From Chloroflexi bacterium RBG_19FT_COMBO_48_23 (GTDB taxonomy: Bacteria > Chloroflexota > Dehalococcoidia > GIF9 > UBA5620): a stretch of DNA of 5,228 bases. Of the stretch, positions 1 through 5,228 are shown in pieces. Location of the stretch: contig MGOH01000018.1 in assembly GCA_001795315.1 (NCBI GenBank), positions 1 through 5,228 of the forward strand, in the 5' to 3' direction. The stretch's first letter is position 1. Every line of letters starts with the position of its first letter. A program made the position numbers and the translations under genes. Under the pieces are notes generated by a model. It worked only from the letters and a program-made list of their open reading frames with translations, ran no database searches and was not told where the DNA came from.

Positions 1-1145
1 CTGCCTCCATAGATAACCATGCCATCAGATAATTCTTCAATCTTTGCGCCAAGGCGTGACAATTCCCGAATTGTTGTCACAATTCTATCAGATTCTTTAA
101 CTCTCAACTCATCAGCATCCCTGATTATCGTTTTGCCTTGGGCTAAACAGGCTGCCACAGCTAGCAGAGGTATTTCGTCGATTAAGCGAGGAATTATATC
201 TCCACCGATTTCAATAGCCTTTAGACGGCTAGATTCTATGTATAAATCAGCAACAGGCTCGTTGCCTTCCAATCGCTGGTTCTCCACTCTAATCGTGGCA
301 CCCATAGCTAAAAGCACATCGATAATCCCAGTCCGCGTTGGATTAACGCCACAATTTACTATTCTAATCTTAGCATTCTGATGAATAGCCCCAGCGACCA
401 GCCAGTAGGCTGCTGAACTAATATCACCAGGCACACAGATGTCAACTGAGGCTAAGGGGGAACTCAAGGGTGTTAAGGATACGGAATAAGTGTCGACTTC
501 AAGCTTAGCACCCATCAGTTTGAGCAGTCGCTCAGTGTGATCACGGGATGGCTGAAGCTGCTCTACGGTAGTGTTTCCCTGAGCAAAAAGGCCAGCCAAC
601 AAGATTGCCGATTTAATCTGAGCACTCGGTACCGGCACGGAGTAATCCACACCGTTGAGTCTCTTACCCCTGATAACCAAAGGGGCAAAGGAGTCATTAC
701 CACGCCCGTAGATTTCAGCACCCATCAAACGAAGAGGCTCTACCAGACGTTTCATCGGCCGAGAGCGAAGAGAAAAATCCCCAGTAAGAATGGAAAGAAA
801 GGGTTGAGATGCAAGTACTCCACTGAGAAGGCGCATCGTTGTAGCACTGTTTCCAGCATTTAGAACATCTTTAGCTTCGGTCAGGCCCGTACCACCAACT
901 CCATGAAGGAGTATGGCTGATGGCTCATCTTTTTGTTTTTCCAGCTTCACTCCAAGTGCCTTCAAGCAATTTATGGTCGATACACAATCTCTGCCTGGCG
1001 ATAGATTTCTGATTTTACTGTTACCTAGCGCTAAGCTGTTGAAGATGAGGGCACGATGTGAAATAGATTTATCACCGGGTACAGCAATCTCTCCGATCAA
1101 TTGCTTAGGTGATGAGATTATTTTTAGCAGCGTCTTTCCAGCCAT
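1..1145 (-). CDS. aroA: 3-phosphoshikimate 1-carboxyvinyltransferase (EPSP synthase), class II-like, C-terminus cut by window edge
   Basis: Cytoplasmic shikimate-pathway enzyme joining shikimate 3-phosphate and PEP to give EPSP and phosphate. Read from the ATG at 1145, 381 codons are open to the window edge. Family members are about 425-430 residues, so roughly 45 C-terminal residues are missing. Visible motifs: PGDKSISHR (23-31, Lys26 in the active site), GNSATTMRLL (98-107, PEP loop), SAQIK (174-178), RDHTE (201-205), NPTRTG (268-273), LIDEIP (321-326, catalytic Asp323) and ELRVKESDR (346-354, Glu351). The motifs GDKS, SAQxK, RDHTE and NxTR together match what is known of class II EPSP synthases such as the CP4 enzyme. 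Ala101 replaces the usual Gly of the PEP loop. The start lies inside the 3' end of tyrA (22-base overlap), with GAGG (1156-1159) 10 bases upstream as ribosome binding site, so translation is probably coupled to tyrA. Identity is very secure; glyphosate tolerance is only inferred. Confidence 0.97.
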   Translation of the reverse strand, partial: MAGKTLLKIISSPKQLIGEIAVPGDKSISHRALIFNSLALGNSKIRNLSPGRDCVSTINCLKALGVKLEKQKDEPSAILLHGVGGTGLTEAKDVLNAGNSATTMRLLSGVLASQPFLSILTGDFSLRSRPMKRLVEPLRLMGAEIYGRGNDSFAPLVIRGKRLNGVDYSVPVPSAQIKSAILLAGLFAQGNTTVEQLQPSRDHTERLLKLMGAKLEVDTYSVSLTPLSSPLASVDICVPGDISSAAYWLVAGAIHQNAKIRIVNCGVNPTRTGIIDVLLAMGATIRVENQRLEGNEPVADLYIESSRLKAIEIGGDIIPRLIDEIPLLAVAACLAQGKTIIRDADELRVKESDRIVTTIRELSRLGAKIEELSDGMVIYGG

Positions 1146-1981
1146 TTCTGTCTCGCCTCATTGGCAAGGGCTAGGGCCTCCTCTATTTCATCAGTCCCAT
1201 CAGCTATCAAGCTACGTAGTCTTTGCAGCTCGTCAATAAACGCATCAATCCAAGAGACAATAGCAGCCTGATTACTAAGGCAAATATGTGCACTAACCTC
1301 TGGATTTCCCGAAGCCAGACGAGTAAGGTCACGGTAACCACTAGCTGCCAGACGTGACATCTGTTGCCAAGATGGATTTTTGGTAGTTACTGAGACCAGA
1401 GCCACCGATAGTAATAATGGCAAATGACTAACGCCAGCTACCAATCTGTCATGCTCTTCAGCTTCAATGATTATAGGAATAGCTCCCAGCTTATTCACCA
1501 TATCTTTTACAATCCGCACTGCTGCTGGTTTAGTCTGTGGTAATGGCGTCAAACAATAAATGCAGTTATGGAACAAATCGTCATTAGCAGCTCTGATGCC
1601 TGAAATTTCCTTGCCTGCCATGGGATGTCCACCAACAAAGCTTGTTCTTGATGGCAACAATTCTTTCGCCCATTGCATAACCTGCATCTTGGTGCTGGCA
1701 GTATCGGTGACAATAGAACCATCTGACAACACAGGAGCTATTTGCTTGAAAATATCTTTTATAGTCAGGACTGGTGCAGCAATAATGACAATATCAGCAT
1801 CCTTGACTGCGCTGCGGAGGTCTAATTCAATCTTATCAACAGCACCCAATTTCAGAGCCAAAGAGGCTGTTTCTCGACGGCGGGCATAACCTATTATTTC
1901 TGCCCCTCGCCAACCGGCTTGTTTCAAAGCGAAGCCTATAGAGCCGCCGATGAGTCCCAATCCAATGATAGCAATGCGCAT
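1124..1981 (-). CDS. tyrA: Prephenate/arogenate dehydrogenase
   Basis: NAD(P)-dependent oxidative decarboxylation of prephenate to 4-hydroxyphenylpyruvate, or of arogenate to tyrosine, in tyrosine synthesis. The 285 residues show an N-terminal Rossmann fold with GLGLIGGS (7-14), then GGHPMAGKE (117-125), the catalytic-His segment AGVSHLP (183-189, His187) and a substrate-site segment YRDLTRLASGNP (216-227) in the all-helical C-terminal domain. There is no C-terminal ACT domain and no fused chorismate mutase, so it is a short stand-alone form without ACT-based tyrosine feedback. The end of beta-2 reads GYARRR (31-36), where NAD-specific enzymes usually have Asp, which points to NADP use (inference). 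The ATG is the only sensible start: an in-frame stop lies 27 bases upstream with no other start codon between. It precedes and overlaps aroA. Prephenate versus arogenate preference cannot be decided from the sequence. Confidence 0.95.
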   Translation of the reverse strand: MRIAIIGLGLIGGSIGFALKQAGWRGAEIIGYARRRETASLALKLGAVDKIELDLRSAVKDADIVIIAAPVLTIKDIFKQIAPVLSDGSIVTDTASTKMQVMQWAKELLPSRTSFVGGHPMAGKEISGIRAANDDLFHNCIYCLTPLPQTKPAAVRIVKDMVNKLGAIPIIIEAEEHDRLVAGVSHLPLLLSVALVSVTTKNPSWQQMSRLAASGYRDLTRLASGNPEVSAHICLSNQAAIVSWIDAFIDELQRLRSLIADGTDEIEEALALANEARQKWLERRC

Positions 1982-1987
1982 CGCCCT

Positions 1988-2017
1988 ATTATAGCATTGC
2001 TCTAATTAACTTGAGAA
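1988..2017 (-). promoter_or_regulatory. Extended -10 promoter of tyrA-aroA, likely giving a leaderless mRNA
   Basis: On the minus strand a perfect TATAAT (1993-1988) is preceded by TGC, making the extended -10 TGCTATAAT. Eighteen bases upstream lies a weak -35, TTCTCA (2017-2012, 4 of 6 consensus bases). Six bases separate the -10 from the tyrA ATG, so the expected transcription start coincides with the A of the ATG at 1981. The only purine run before the ATG (AGGGCG) is too close to act as a normal Shine-Dalgarno site. The promoter call is fairly strong; leaderless translation is inferred. Confidence 0.7.
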
Positions 2018-2035
2018 CCCATTCGAGAAAAAGCC

Positions 2036-2064
2036 TTGATTTTGGCTCCACCATCAGATATACT
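2036..2064 (+). promoter_or_regulatory. Sigma70-type promoter of the cooC-pgk-apgM operon
   Basis: TTGATT (2036-2041, 4 of 6 -35 bases) and TATACT (2059-2064, 5 of 6 -10 bases) are separated by exactly 17 bases. The expected start is near 2071, giving a leader of about 82 bases before the cooC ATG. It is divergent from the tyrA promoter, the two predicted starts being about 90 bases apart. No other good promoter was seen on the plus strand in the spacer. Confidence 0.6.
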
Positions 2065-2070
2065 CCATTT

Positions 2071-2150
2071 AGACTGGCTACAGAAATGATAACTCCATGG
2101 GCTGGGATAGTCTACCGACAAAAGTACCTTTTTCAGCACACTGAAATAGG
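2071..2150 (+). promoter_or_regulatory. Structured 5' leader of cooC with two potential hairpins
   Basis: Hairpin 1 pairs 2071-2083 with 2102-2113: a five-pair base (AGACU with AGUCU), G-U wobbles, one G-A mismatch, one bulged A and a terminal CAG/CUG. Hairpin 2 pairs 2127-2136 with 2141-2150: perfect TTTCAG/CTGAAA around a CACA loop, extended past one U-U mismatch by CCU/AGG. Hairpin 2 ends 2 bases before the cooC ATG and pairs the AGG that forms its only SD-like bases. No U-tract follows, so it is not an intrinsic terminator. I do not recognise a known riboswitch class. Folding was done by eye. Confidence 0.45.
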
Positions 2151-2152
2151 AT

Positions 2153-2944
2153 ATGAAGCTAGCTATTACTGGTAAAGGTGGTGTAGGCAAAACTACGCTA
2201 ACAAGCCTTCTGGCTCGGATATATGCCGCTGAAGGCAACAAGGTTATAGCCATTGATGCAAATCCAGATGCAAATTTAGCTACAGCCTTAGGCATCAGTG
2301 ATGACGAATCCCGCCGTATAACTCCAATTGCCGACCTCCAGGAGCTGATACAGGAACGCACAGGAGCTAAGTCAAGCAGCTTCGGCACATTTTTTAAGCT
2401 TAATCCTAAAGTTGACGATATTCCTGAGCGGTTTTCGATTCAAAAAGACGGCATAAAGCTCTTGGTCATGGGAACAGTCAAAAAAGGTGGTGGTGGTTGT
2501 CTATGTCCGGAAGGGGCTCTACTCAAGAGCCTGGTCAGTCATCTGGTTTTAAGCAGGTCCGAAGTGGTCGTTATGGATATGGATGCCGGCGTAGAGAACC
2601 TGGGACGCGGAACAGCTAAGGGTGTGGATGCTTTTATCATAGTGGTTGAACCGGGGCAACGTAGCTTTCAGACAGCTCGAGCTATTCGAGATTTAGCTAA
2701 AGACCTGGGCGTAAAAAAGTGCTATATTGTCGGTTCGAAAACACATGATGACACTGAACGCCAATTTATTATTGACAGCCTGCCTGATTTCGACGTGCTA
2801 GGTTTTATTAACTATCATCCTGAAGTCGCCAAGGCTGACCAGACAGGAAAAAGTGTATTCGATACAGCTCCAGCCGCAGTTACTGACGCCAAAAATATAA
2901 TAGAAAAGTTAGAACAAACCATCTCAAGGAAAAAGGTTGAATAA
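2153..2944 (+). CDS. cooC: CooC-type carbon monoxide dehydrogenase nickel-insertion ATPase
   Basis: P-loop ATPase of the SIMIBI/MinD class; known CooC proteins use ATP-driven dimerisation to deliver nickel to the Ni-Fe-S cluster of CO dehydrogenase (or CODH/acetyl-CoA synthase). The 263 residues fit the family length. Visible: deviant Walker A GKGGVGKT (7-14, signature Lys8, Lys13), switch I region DANPDAN (35-41, Asp35), the metal-binding CxC pair Cys116/Cys118 in GGGGCLCPEG, Walker B VVVMDMDAG (138-146) and the base-binding-like segment YIVGSKTHDD (191-200). An in-frame TAG six bases upstream makes this ATG the first possible start, and it places the P-loop correctly. AGGA sits only one base from the ATG, an unusually short spacing. 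It is first in an operon with pgk, whose start overlaps its end. No CODH gene lies in the window, so the client enzyme is unknown; another nickel or Fe-S maturation role remains possible. Confidence 0.88.
   Translation: MKLAITGKGGVGKTTLTSLLARIYAAEGNKVIAIDANPDANLATALGISDDESRRITPIADLQELIQERTGAKSSSFGTFFKLNPKVDDIPERFSIQKDGIKLLVMGTVKKGGGGCLCPEGALLKSLVSHLVLSRSEVVVMDMDAGVENLGRGTAKGVDAFIIVVEPGQRSFQTARAIRDLAKDLGVKKCYIVGSKTHDDTERQFIIDSLPDFDVLGFINYHPEVAKADQTGKSVFDTAPAAVTDAKNIIEKLEQTISRKKVE
2926..2930 (+). promoter_or_regulatory. Ribosome binding site fixing the pgk TTG start
   Basis: AAGGA inside the last codons of cooC lies 6 bases before the TTG at 2937. This spacing is near ideal and supports a TTG start overlapping the cooC stop. 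No ATG exists close by in this frame that would keep the conserved N-terminus of phosphoglycerate kinase. Confidence 0.75.
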
Positions 2945-4124
2945 AAAGACCATTAGAGACATAGCAGTAGAGGGAAATAGGGTTCTAGTTAGAGTTGATT
3001 TCAATGTGCCGCTGGATATAAAGACAGGTGCCATTACCGATGATAGCCGCATTCGGGCTGCTCTGCCCACCATAAAGTACCTGGTTGATCATAATGCGAA
3101 GGTTATCCTGTGTTCTCACCTGGGACGCCCAAAAGGAAAGGTGGTCGAGGGCTTAAGTATGGCTCCCATAGCAAAACGGCTTTCTCAACTCATAAACGTA
3201 CCAGTGTCAACTGCCCCTGATTGCATAGGCGCTGATGTTGAAAAAGCAGTGAATAGCCTCAAGGGAGGCGATATTCTGCTCCTGGAGAATATACGGTTTC
3301 ACGCCGGGGAGGAGGCCAATGACCCTTCTCTCGCCCAAAAATTAGCTAAGCTGGCTGACATCTATGTTGATGACGCCTTTGGTACTGCCCACCGGGCTCA
3401 TGCCTCAACAGTAGGAGTAGCTAAGCATCTGCCAGCAGTCGCCGGCTTTCTGATGGAAAAAGAATTGAAGGCTCTCGGCGCTATCCTCACCGATCCCAAA
3501 CACCCTTTTGCTGCCCTGTTGGGCGGTGCCAAAGTTAGCGACAAAATCGGCCTGATTCAAAATATCTTGAACAAAGTTGACCTGCTGCTCATTGGTGGCG
3601 GCATGGCAGCCACTTTTTTGAAAGCCAATGGCTGCGATGTAGGCCTTTCTTTATTAGAGGCCGACAAGCAAGGTTTAGCCCATGAATTAATGGAAGCCGC
3701 CAAGCAAAACGGGATGTCTTTATTCCTACCCACAGACGTTATGGTGGCCAATAGCATAAATTCAGAAGCTACAGGTGAGATAGTCCCGGTAGCCAGTATA
3801 CCAGCAGATAAAAGCATCGTCGATATCGGACCGAAAACCATTGAGCTTTTCTCTGAGAAGATAAAACAATGTCAAACAGTTTTTTGGAATGGCCCCATGG
3901 GGGTCTATGAGATACCTCAATTTGCTCGAGGAACTAAGGCCATGGCTGAACTATTAGCCAACATGAAAGCAACAACCGTTGTCGGCGGTGGCTCAACGGC
4001 TGAAATCGTTGAAGAGATGAACCTGGCTCATAAAATGACACATGTTTCAACAGGTGGTGGCGCCAGCCTGAATTTCCTGGAAGGGAAGATGCTGCCCGGT
4101 GTAACCGTGCTGATGGATAAGTAA
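2937..4124 (+). CDS. pgk: Phosphoglycerate kinase
   Basis: Cytoplasmic enzyme that reversibly transfers phosphate between 1,3-bisphosphoglycerate and ADP, giving 3-phosphoglycerate and ATP in glycolysis; it runs in reverse in gluconeogenesis. The 395 residues are full length. The N-terminal substrate domain shows the signature RVDFNVPL (19-26), Arg40, HLGRP (61-65), LLENIRF (115-121, Arg120) and AHRAHAS (151-157). The C-terminal nucleotide domain shows GGAKVSDK (196-203), GGGMA (220-224), [10 protein letters not shown] (316-325), GGGSTAE (350-356) and STGGGAS (371-377). The nucleotide loop reads GGGST where many bacteria have GGGDS; I recall this variant in other lineages, including Chloroflexota. 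The TTG start overlaps the end of cooC by 8 bases in another frame, and apgM follows 2 bases after the stop, so it is the middle gene of a tightly packed operon. Confidence 0.98.
   Translation: MNKKTIRDIAVEGNRVLVRVDFNVPLDIKTGAITDDSRIRAALPTIKYLVDHNAKVILCSHLGRPKGKVVEGLSMAPIAKRLSQLINVPVSTAPDCIGADVEKAVNSLKGGDILLLENIRFHAGEEANDPSLAQKLAKLADIYVDDAFGTAHRAHASTVGVAKHLPAVAGFLMEKELKALGAILTDPKHPFAALLGGAKVSDKIGLIQNILNKVDLLLIGGGMAATFLKANGCDVGLSLLEADKQGLAHELMEAAKQNGMSLFLPTDVMVANSINSEATGEIVPVASIPADKSIVDIGPKTIELFSEKIKQCQTVFWNGPMGVYEIPQFARGTKAMAELLANMKATTVVGGGSTAEIVEEMNLAHKMTHVSTGGGASLNFLEGKMLPGVTVLMDK
4115..4118 (+). promoter_or_regulatory. Ribosome binding site of apgM
   Basis: GGAT within the last codons of pgk lies about 8-9 bases before the apgM ATG at 4127. 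It is a modest Shine-Dalgarno match; with only 2 bases between the genes, reinitiation after pgk translation may help. Confidence 0.45.
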
Positions 4125-4126
4125 AA

Positions 4127-5228
4127 ATGATTCCACTAGAAGAAATAAAGCAAATCAGCATAGCATCACCATCTAAGATAGTGATGCTGGTCATCGATGG
4201 CCTCGGAGGGTTGCCTGATACTAAGACAGGCAAGACAGAATTGGAGACGGCTCACACCCCTTATCTTGACCAACTGGCCAAGAAAGGCATATGTGGACTT
4301 ACAGACCCGGTAAGTCCGGGGGTCACTCCGGGTAGCGGCCCAGGCCATCTGGCGTTATTTGGTTATGACCCACTCAGGTTCGCCATCGGGCGCGGGGTTC
4401 TGGAAGCACTGGGTATCGGTTTTGAATTGACGAAAAATGATATTGCCGCCAGAGGTAATTTCTGCACAGTTGATGGCAAAGGGCTTATTGCTGACCGTAG
4501 AGCTGGCCGTATTAATACGGATAAATGCATCGAACTATGTACTCTACTAGCCCAGATCAAGTTGCAAGGAGTCAAGAGTTTTGTCTTGCCAGTCAAAGAA
4601 CATAGGTTTTCACTGGTTATGCGTGGCAAAGAGTTACATGCTGAACTCAGCGATACTGACCCACAGAAGACAGGAGTAATTCCCTATCCGGCTAAGCACA
4701 CAAAAGCAATAGCCAAGCATACGGCTGACATTGTAAATAACTTTATCAAACAAGCATCAGAAATCCTGGCAGGACATCATCCGGCTAATATGATTATGCT
4801 CCGAGGCTTCTCTAAATTACCTGACATACCATCCATGAATACGATATATAAGCTGACACCAGCAGCCATAGCTGTCTATCCCATGTATAAAGGACTTGCC
4901 AAGCTGGTAGGAATGGAAGTATTCAGCACCGACGGTGGTATCCAGGAAGAGCTAAAAATTCTAACCGATTGCTACGAAAAACACGATTTCTTCTACGTTC
5001 ACGTCAAACACGCAGACAGTGCCGGTGAGGACGGAGATTTCGAGAGGAAAGTCAAGGTTATCGAGCAGGTTGATTCGGCTCTGCCTCAAATACTGAGTCT
5101 AAAACCGGAGGTTATCGTTGTTGCCGGCGACCATTCAACACCGGCCATGCTGAAAGGGCATAGCTGGCATCCAGTACCACTCTTGCTTTACTCCCAATGG
5201 TGTCGGCCTGACAATACTGAGGAATTCT
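4127..5228 (+). CDS. apgM: 2,3-bisphosphoglycerate-independent phosphoglycerate mutase, archaeal type, C-terminus cut by window edge
   Basis: Interconverts 3- and 2-phosphoglycerate without 2,3-bisphosphoglycerate, using a phosphoserine intermediate and two metal ions (alkaline phosphatase superfamily). From the ATG at 4127 there are 367 full codons open to the window edge; family members have about 400 residues, so only a short C-terminal part is lost. Visible: VIDGLGG with metal ligand Asp24 (22-28), [16 protein letters not shown] (67-82) with nucleophile Ser70, [10 protein letters not shown] (88-97), ARGNF (108-112), DRRAGRI (123-129), [13 protein letters not shown] (292-304), GDHSTP (334-339; Asp335, His336) and [10 protein letters not shown] (345-354). 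The TPGSGP nucleophile motif and DRRAGRI separate it from the related family once proposed as homoserine kinases. Glu301 stands where related enzymes have a metal-ligand His. Third in the cooC-pgk operon, it acts directly after Pgk in the pathway. The unrelated 2,3-BPG-dependent and long iPGM enzymes are ruled out by these motifs. Confidence 0.95.
   Translation, partial: MIPLEEIKQISIASPSKIVMLVIDGLGGLPDTKTGKTELETAHTPYLDQLAKKGICGLTDPVSPGVTPGSGPGHLALFGYDPLRFAIGRGVLEALGIGFELTKNDIAARGNFCTVDGKGLIADRRAGRINTDKCIELCTLLAQIKLQGVKSFVLPVKEHRFSLVMRGKELHAELSDTDPQKTGVIPYPAKHTKAIAKHTADIVNNFIKQASEILAGHHPANMIMLRGFSKLPDIPSMNTIYKLTPAAIAVYPMYKGLAKLVGMEVFSTDGGIQEELKILTDCYEKHDFFYVHVKHADSAGEDGDFERKVKVIEQVDSALPQILSLKPEVIVVAGDHSTPAMLKGHSWHPVPLLLYSQWCRPDNTEEF

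Noticed and set aside
19..1239. Plus-strand open frames opposite aroA (19-381, 537-863, 913-1239)
   Set aside because: They are antisense shadows of the clearly conserved aroA frame, with no ribosome binding sites or recognisable domains.
1560..1889. Plus-strand frame of 109 codons opposite tyrA
   Set aside because: It lies fully inside tyrA on the other strand and resembles no known protein.
2011..2016. TTGAGA as a plus-strand -35 element
   Set aside because: No -10-like sequence occurs 16-18 bases downstream; the TTGATT/TATACT pair is clearly better.
2127..2150. Hairpin as an intrinsic terminator
   Set aside because: No U-run follows the stem; the cooC start codon follows at once, and the stem is AU-rich.
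2002..2388. Minus-strand frame of 128 codons spanning the spacer and the cooC 5' end
   Set aside because: Its coding part is antisense to the conserved P-loop region of cooC, and it ends in the promoter region of tyrA. No family motif or plausible start signal is seen.
3557..4629. Minus-strand frames opposite pgk and apgM (3557-3841, 3934-4233, 4166-4348, 4363-4629)
   Set aside because: All are antisense to well-conserved enzymes; they overlap each other and carry no motifs.
4127..5228. apgM as a homoserine kinase-like member of the same superfamily
   Set aside because: The TPGSGP nucleophile motif, [10 protein letters not shown] and DRRAGRI fit the archaeal-type mutase, and the neighbour is pgk, not threonine genes.
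1..5228. A novel defence, mobile or CRISPR system
   Set aside because: All coding space is accounted for by five housekeeping or maturation genes, and no direct-repeat array, transposase or toxin-like gene is visible.

Overview
The window is a compact bacterial chromosomal segment of moderate GC. Five protein genes sit in two divergent transcription units, with one 171-base spacer (1982-2152) between them. The outer genes, aroA on the left and apgM on the right, run off the window edges. I see no mobile element, CRISPR array, tRNA or rRNA.

Left unit (minus strand): tyrA (prephenate/arogenate dehydrogenase), then aroA (EPSP synthase), overlapping by 22 bases. This is part of an aromatic amino acid operon. 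A strong extended -10 element (TGCTATAAT) lies so close to the tyrA ATG that the mRNA is probably leaderless. AroA carries the sequence motifs of class II EPSP synthases, with alanine at the position that governs glyphosate sensitivity.

Right unit (plus strand): a CooC-type nickel-insertion ATPase, pgk (phosphoglycerate kinase) and apgM (archaeal-type cofactor-independent phosphoglycerate mutase). The first two overlap by 8 bases and the last two are 2 bases apart, so this is very likely one operon. A good -35/-10 pair lies about 90-115 bases upstream of cooC. The roughly 80-base leader can fold into two hairpins, and the second ends 2 bases before the cooC start codon and pairs the only SD-like bases.

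Functionally, pgk and apgM are consecutive steps of lower glycolysis/gluconeogenesis, leading to PEP once enolase acts. PEP is also a substrate of AroA. CooC matures Ni-Fe-S carbon monoxide dehydrogenase, so its place in front of pgk suggests an anaerobe using the Wood-Ljungdahl (acetyl-CoA) pathway with gluconeogenesis. The protein variants and layout recall anaerobic Chloroflexota (Dehalococcoidia-like), but that placement is a guess from memory and was not tested. Most of the window is ordinary housekeeping metabolism. The points worth a second look are the class II AroA with Ala101, the likely leaderless tyrA, the structured cooC leader, the orphan CooC, the cofactor-site residues of TyrA and the Glu at a metal-ligand position of ApgM.
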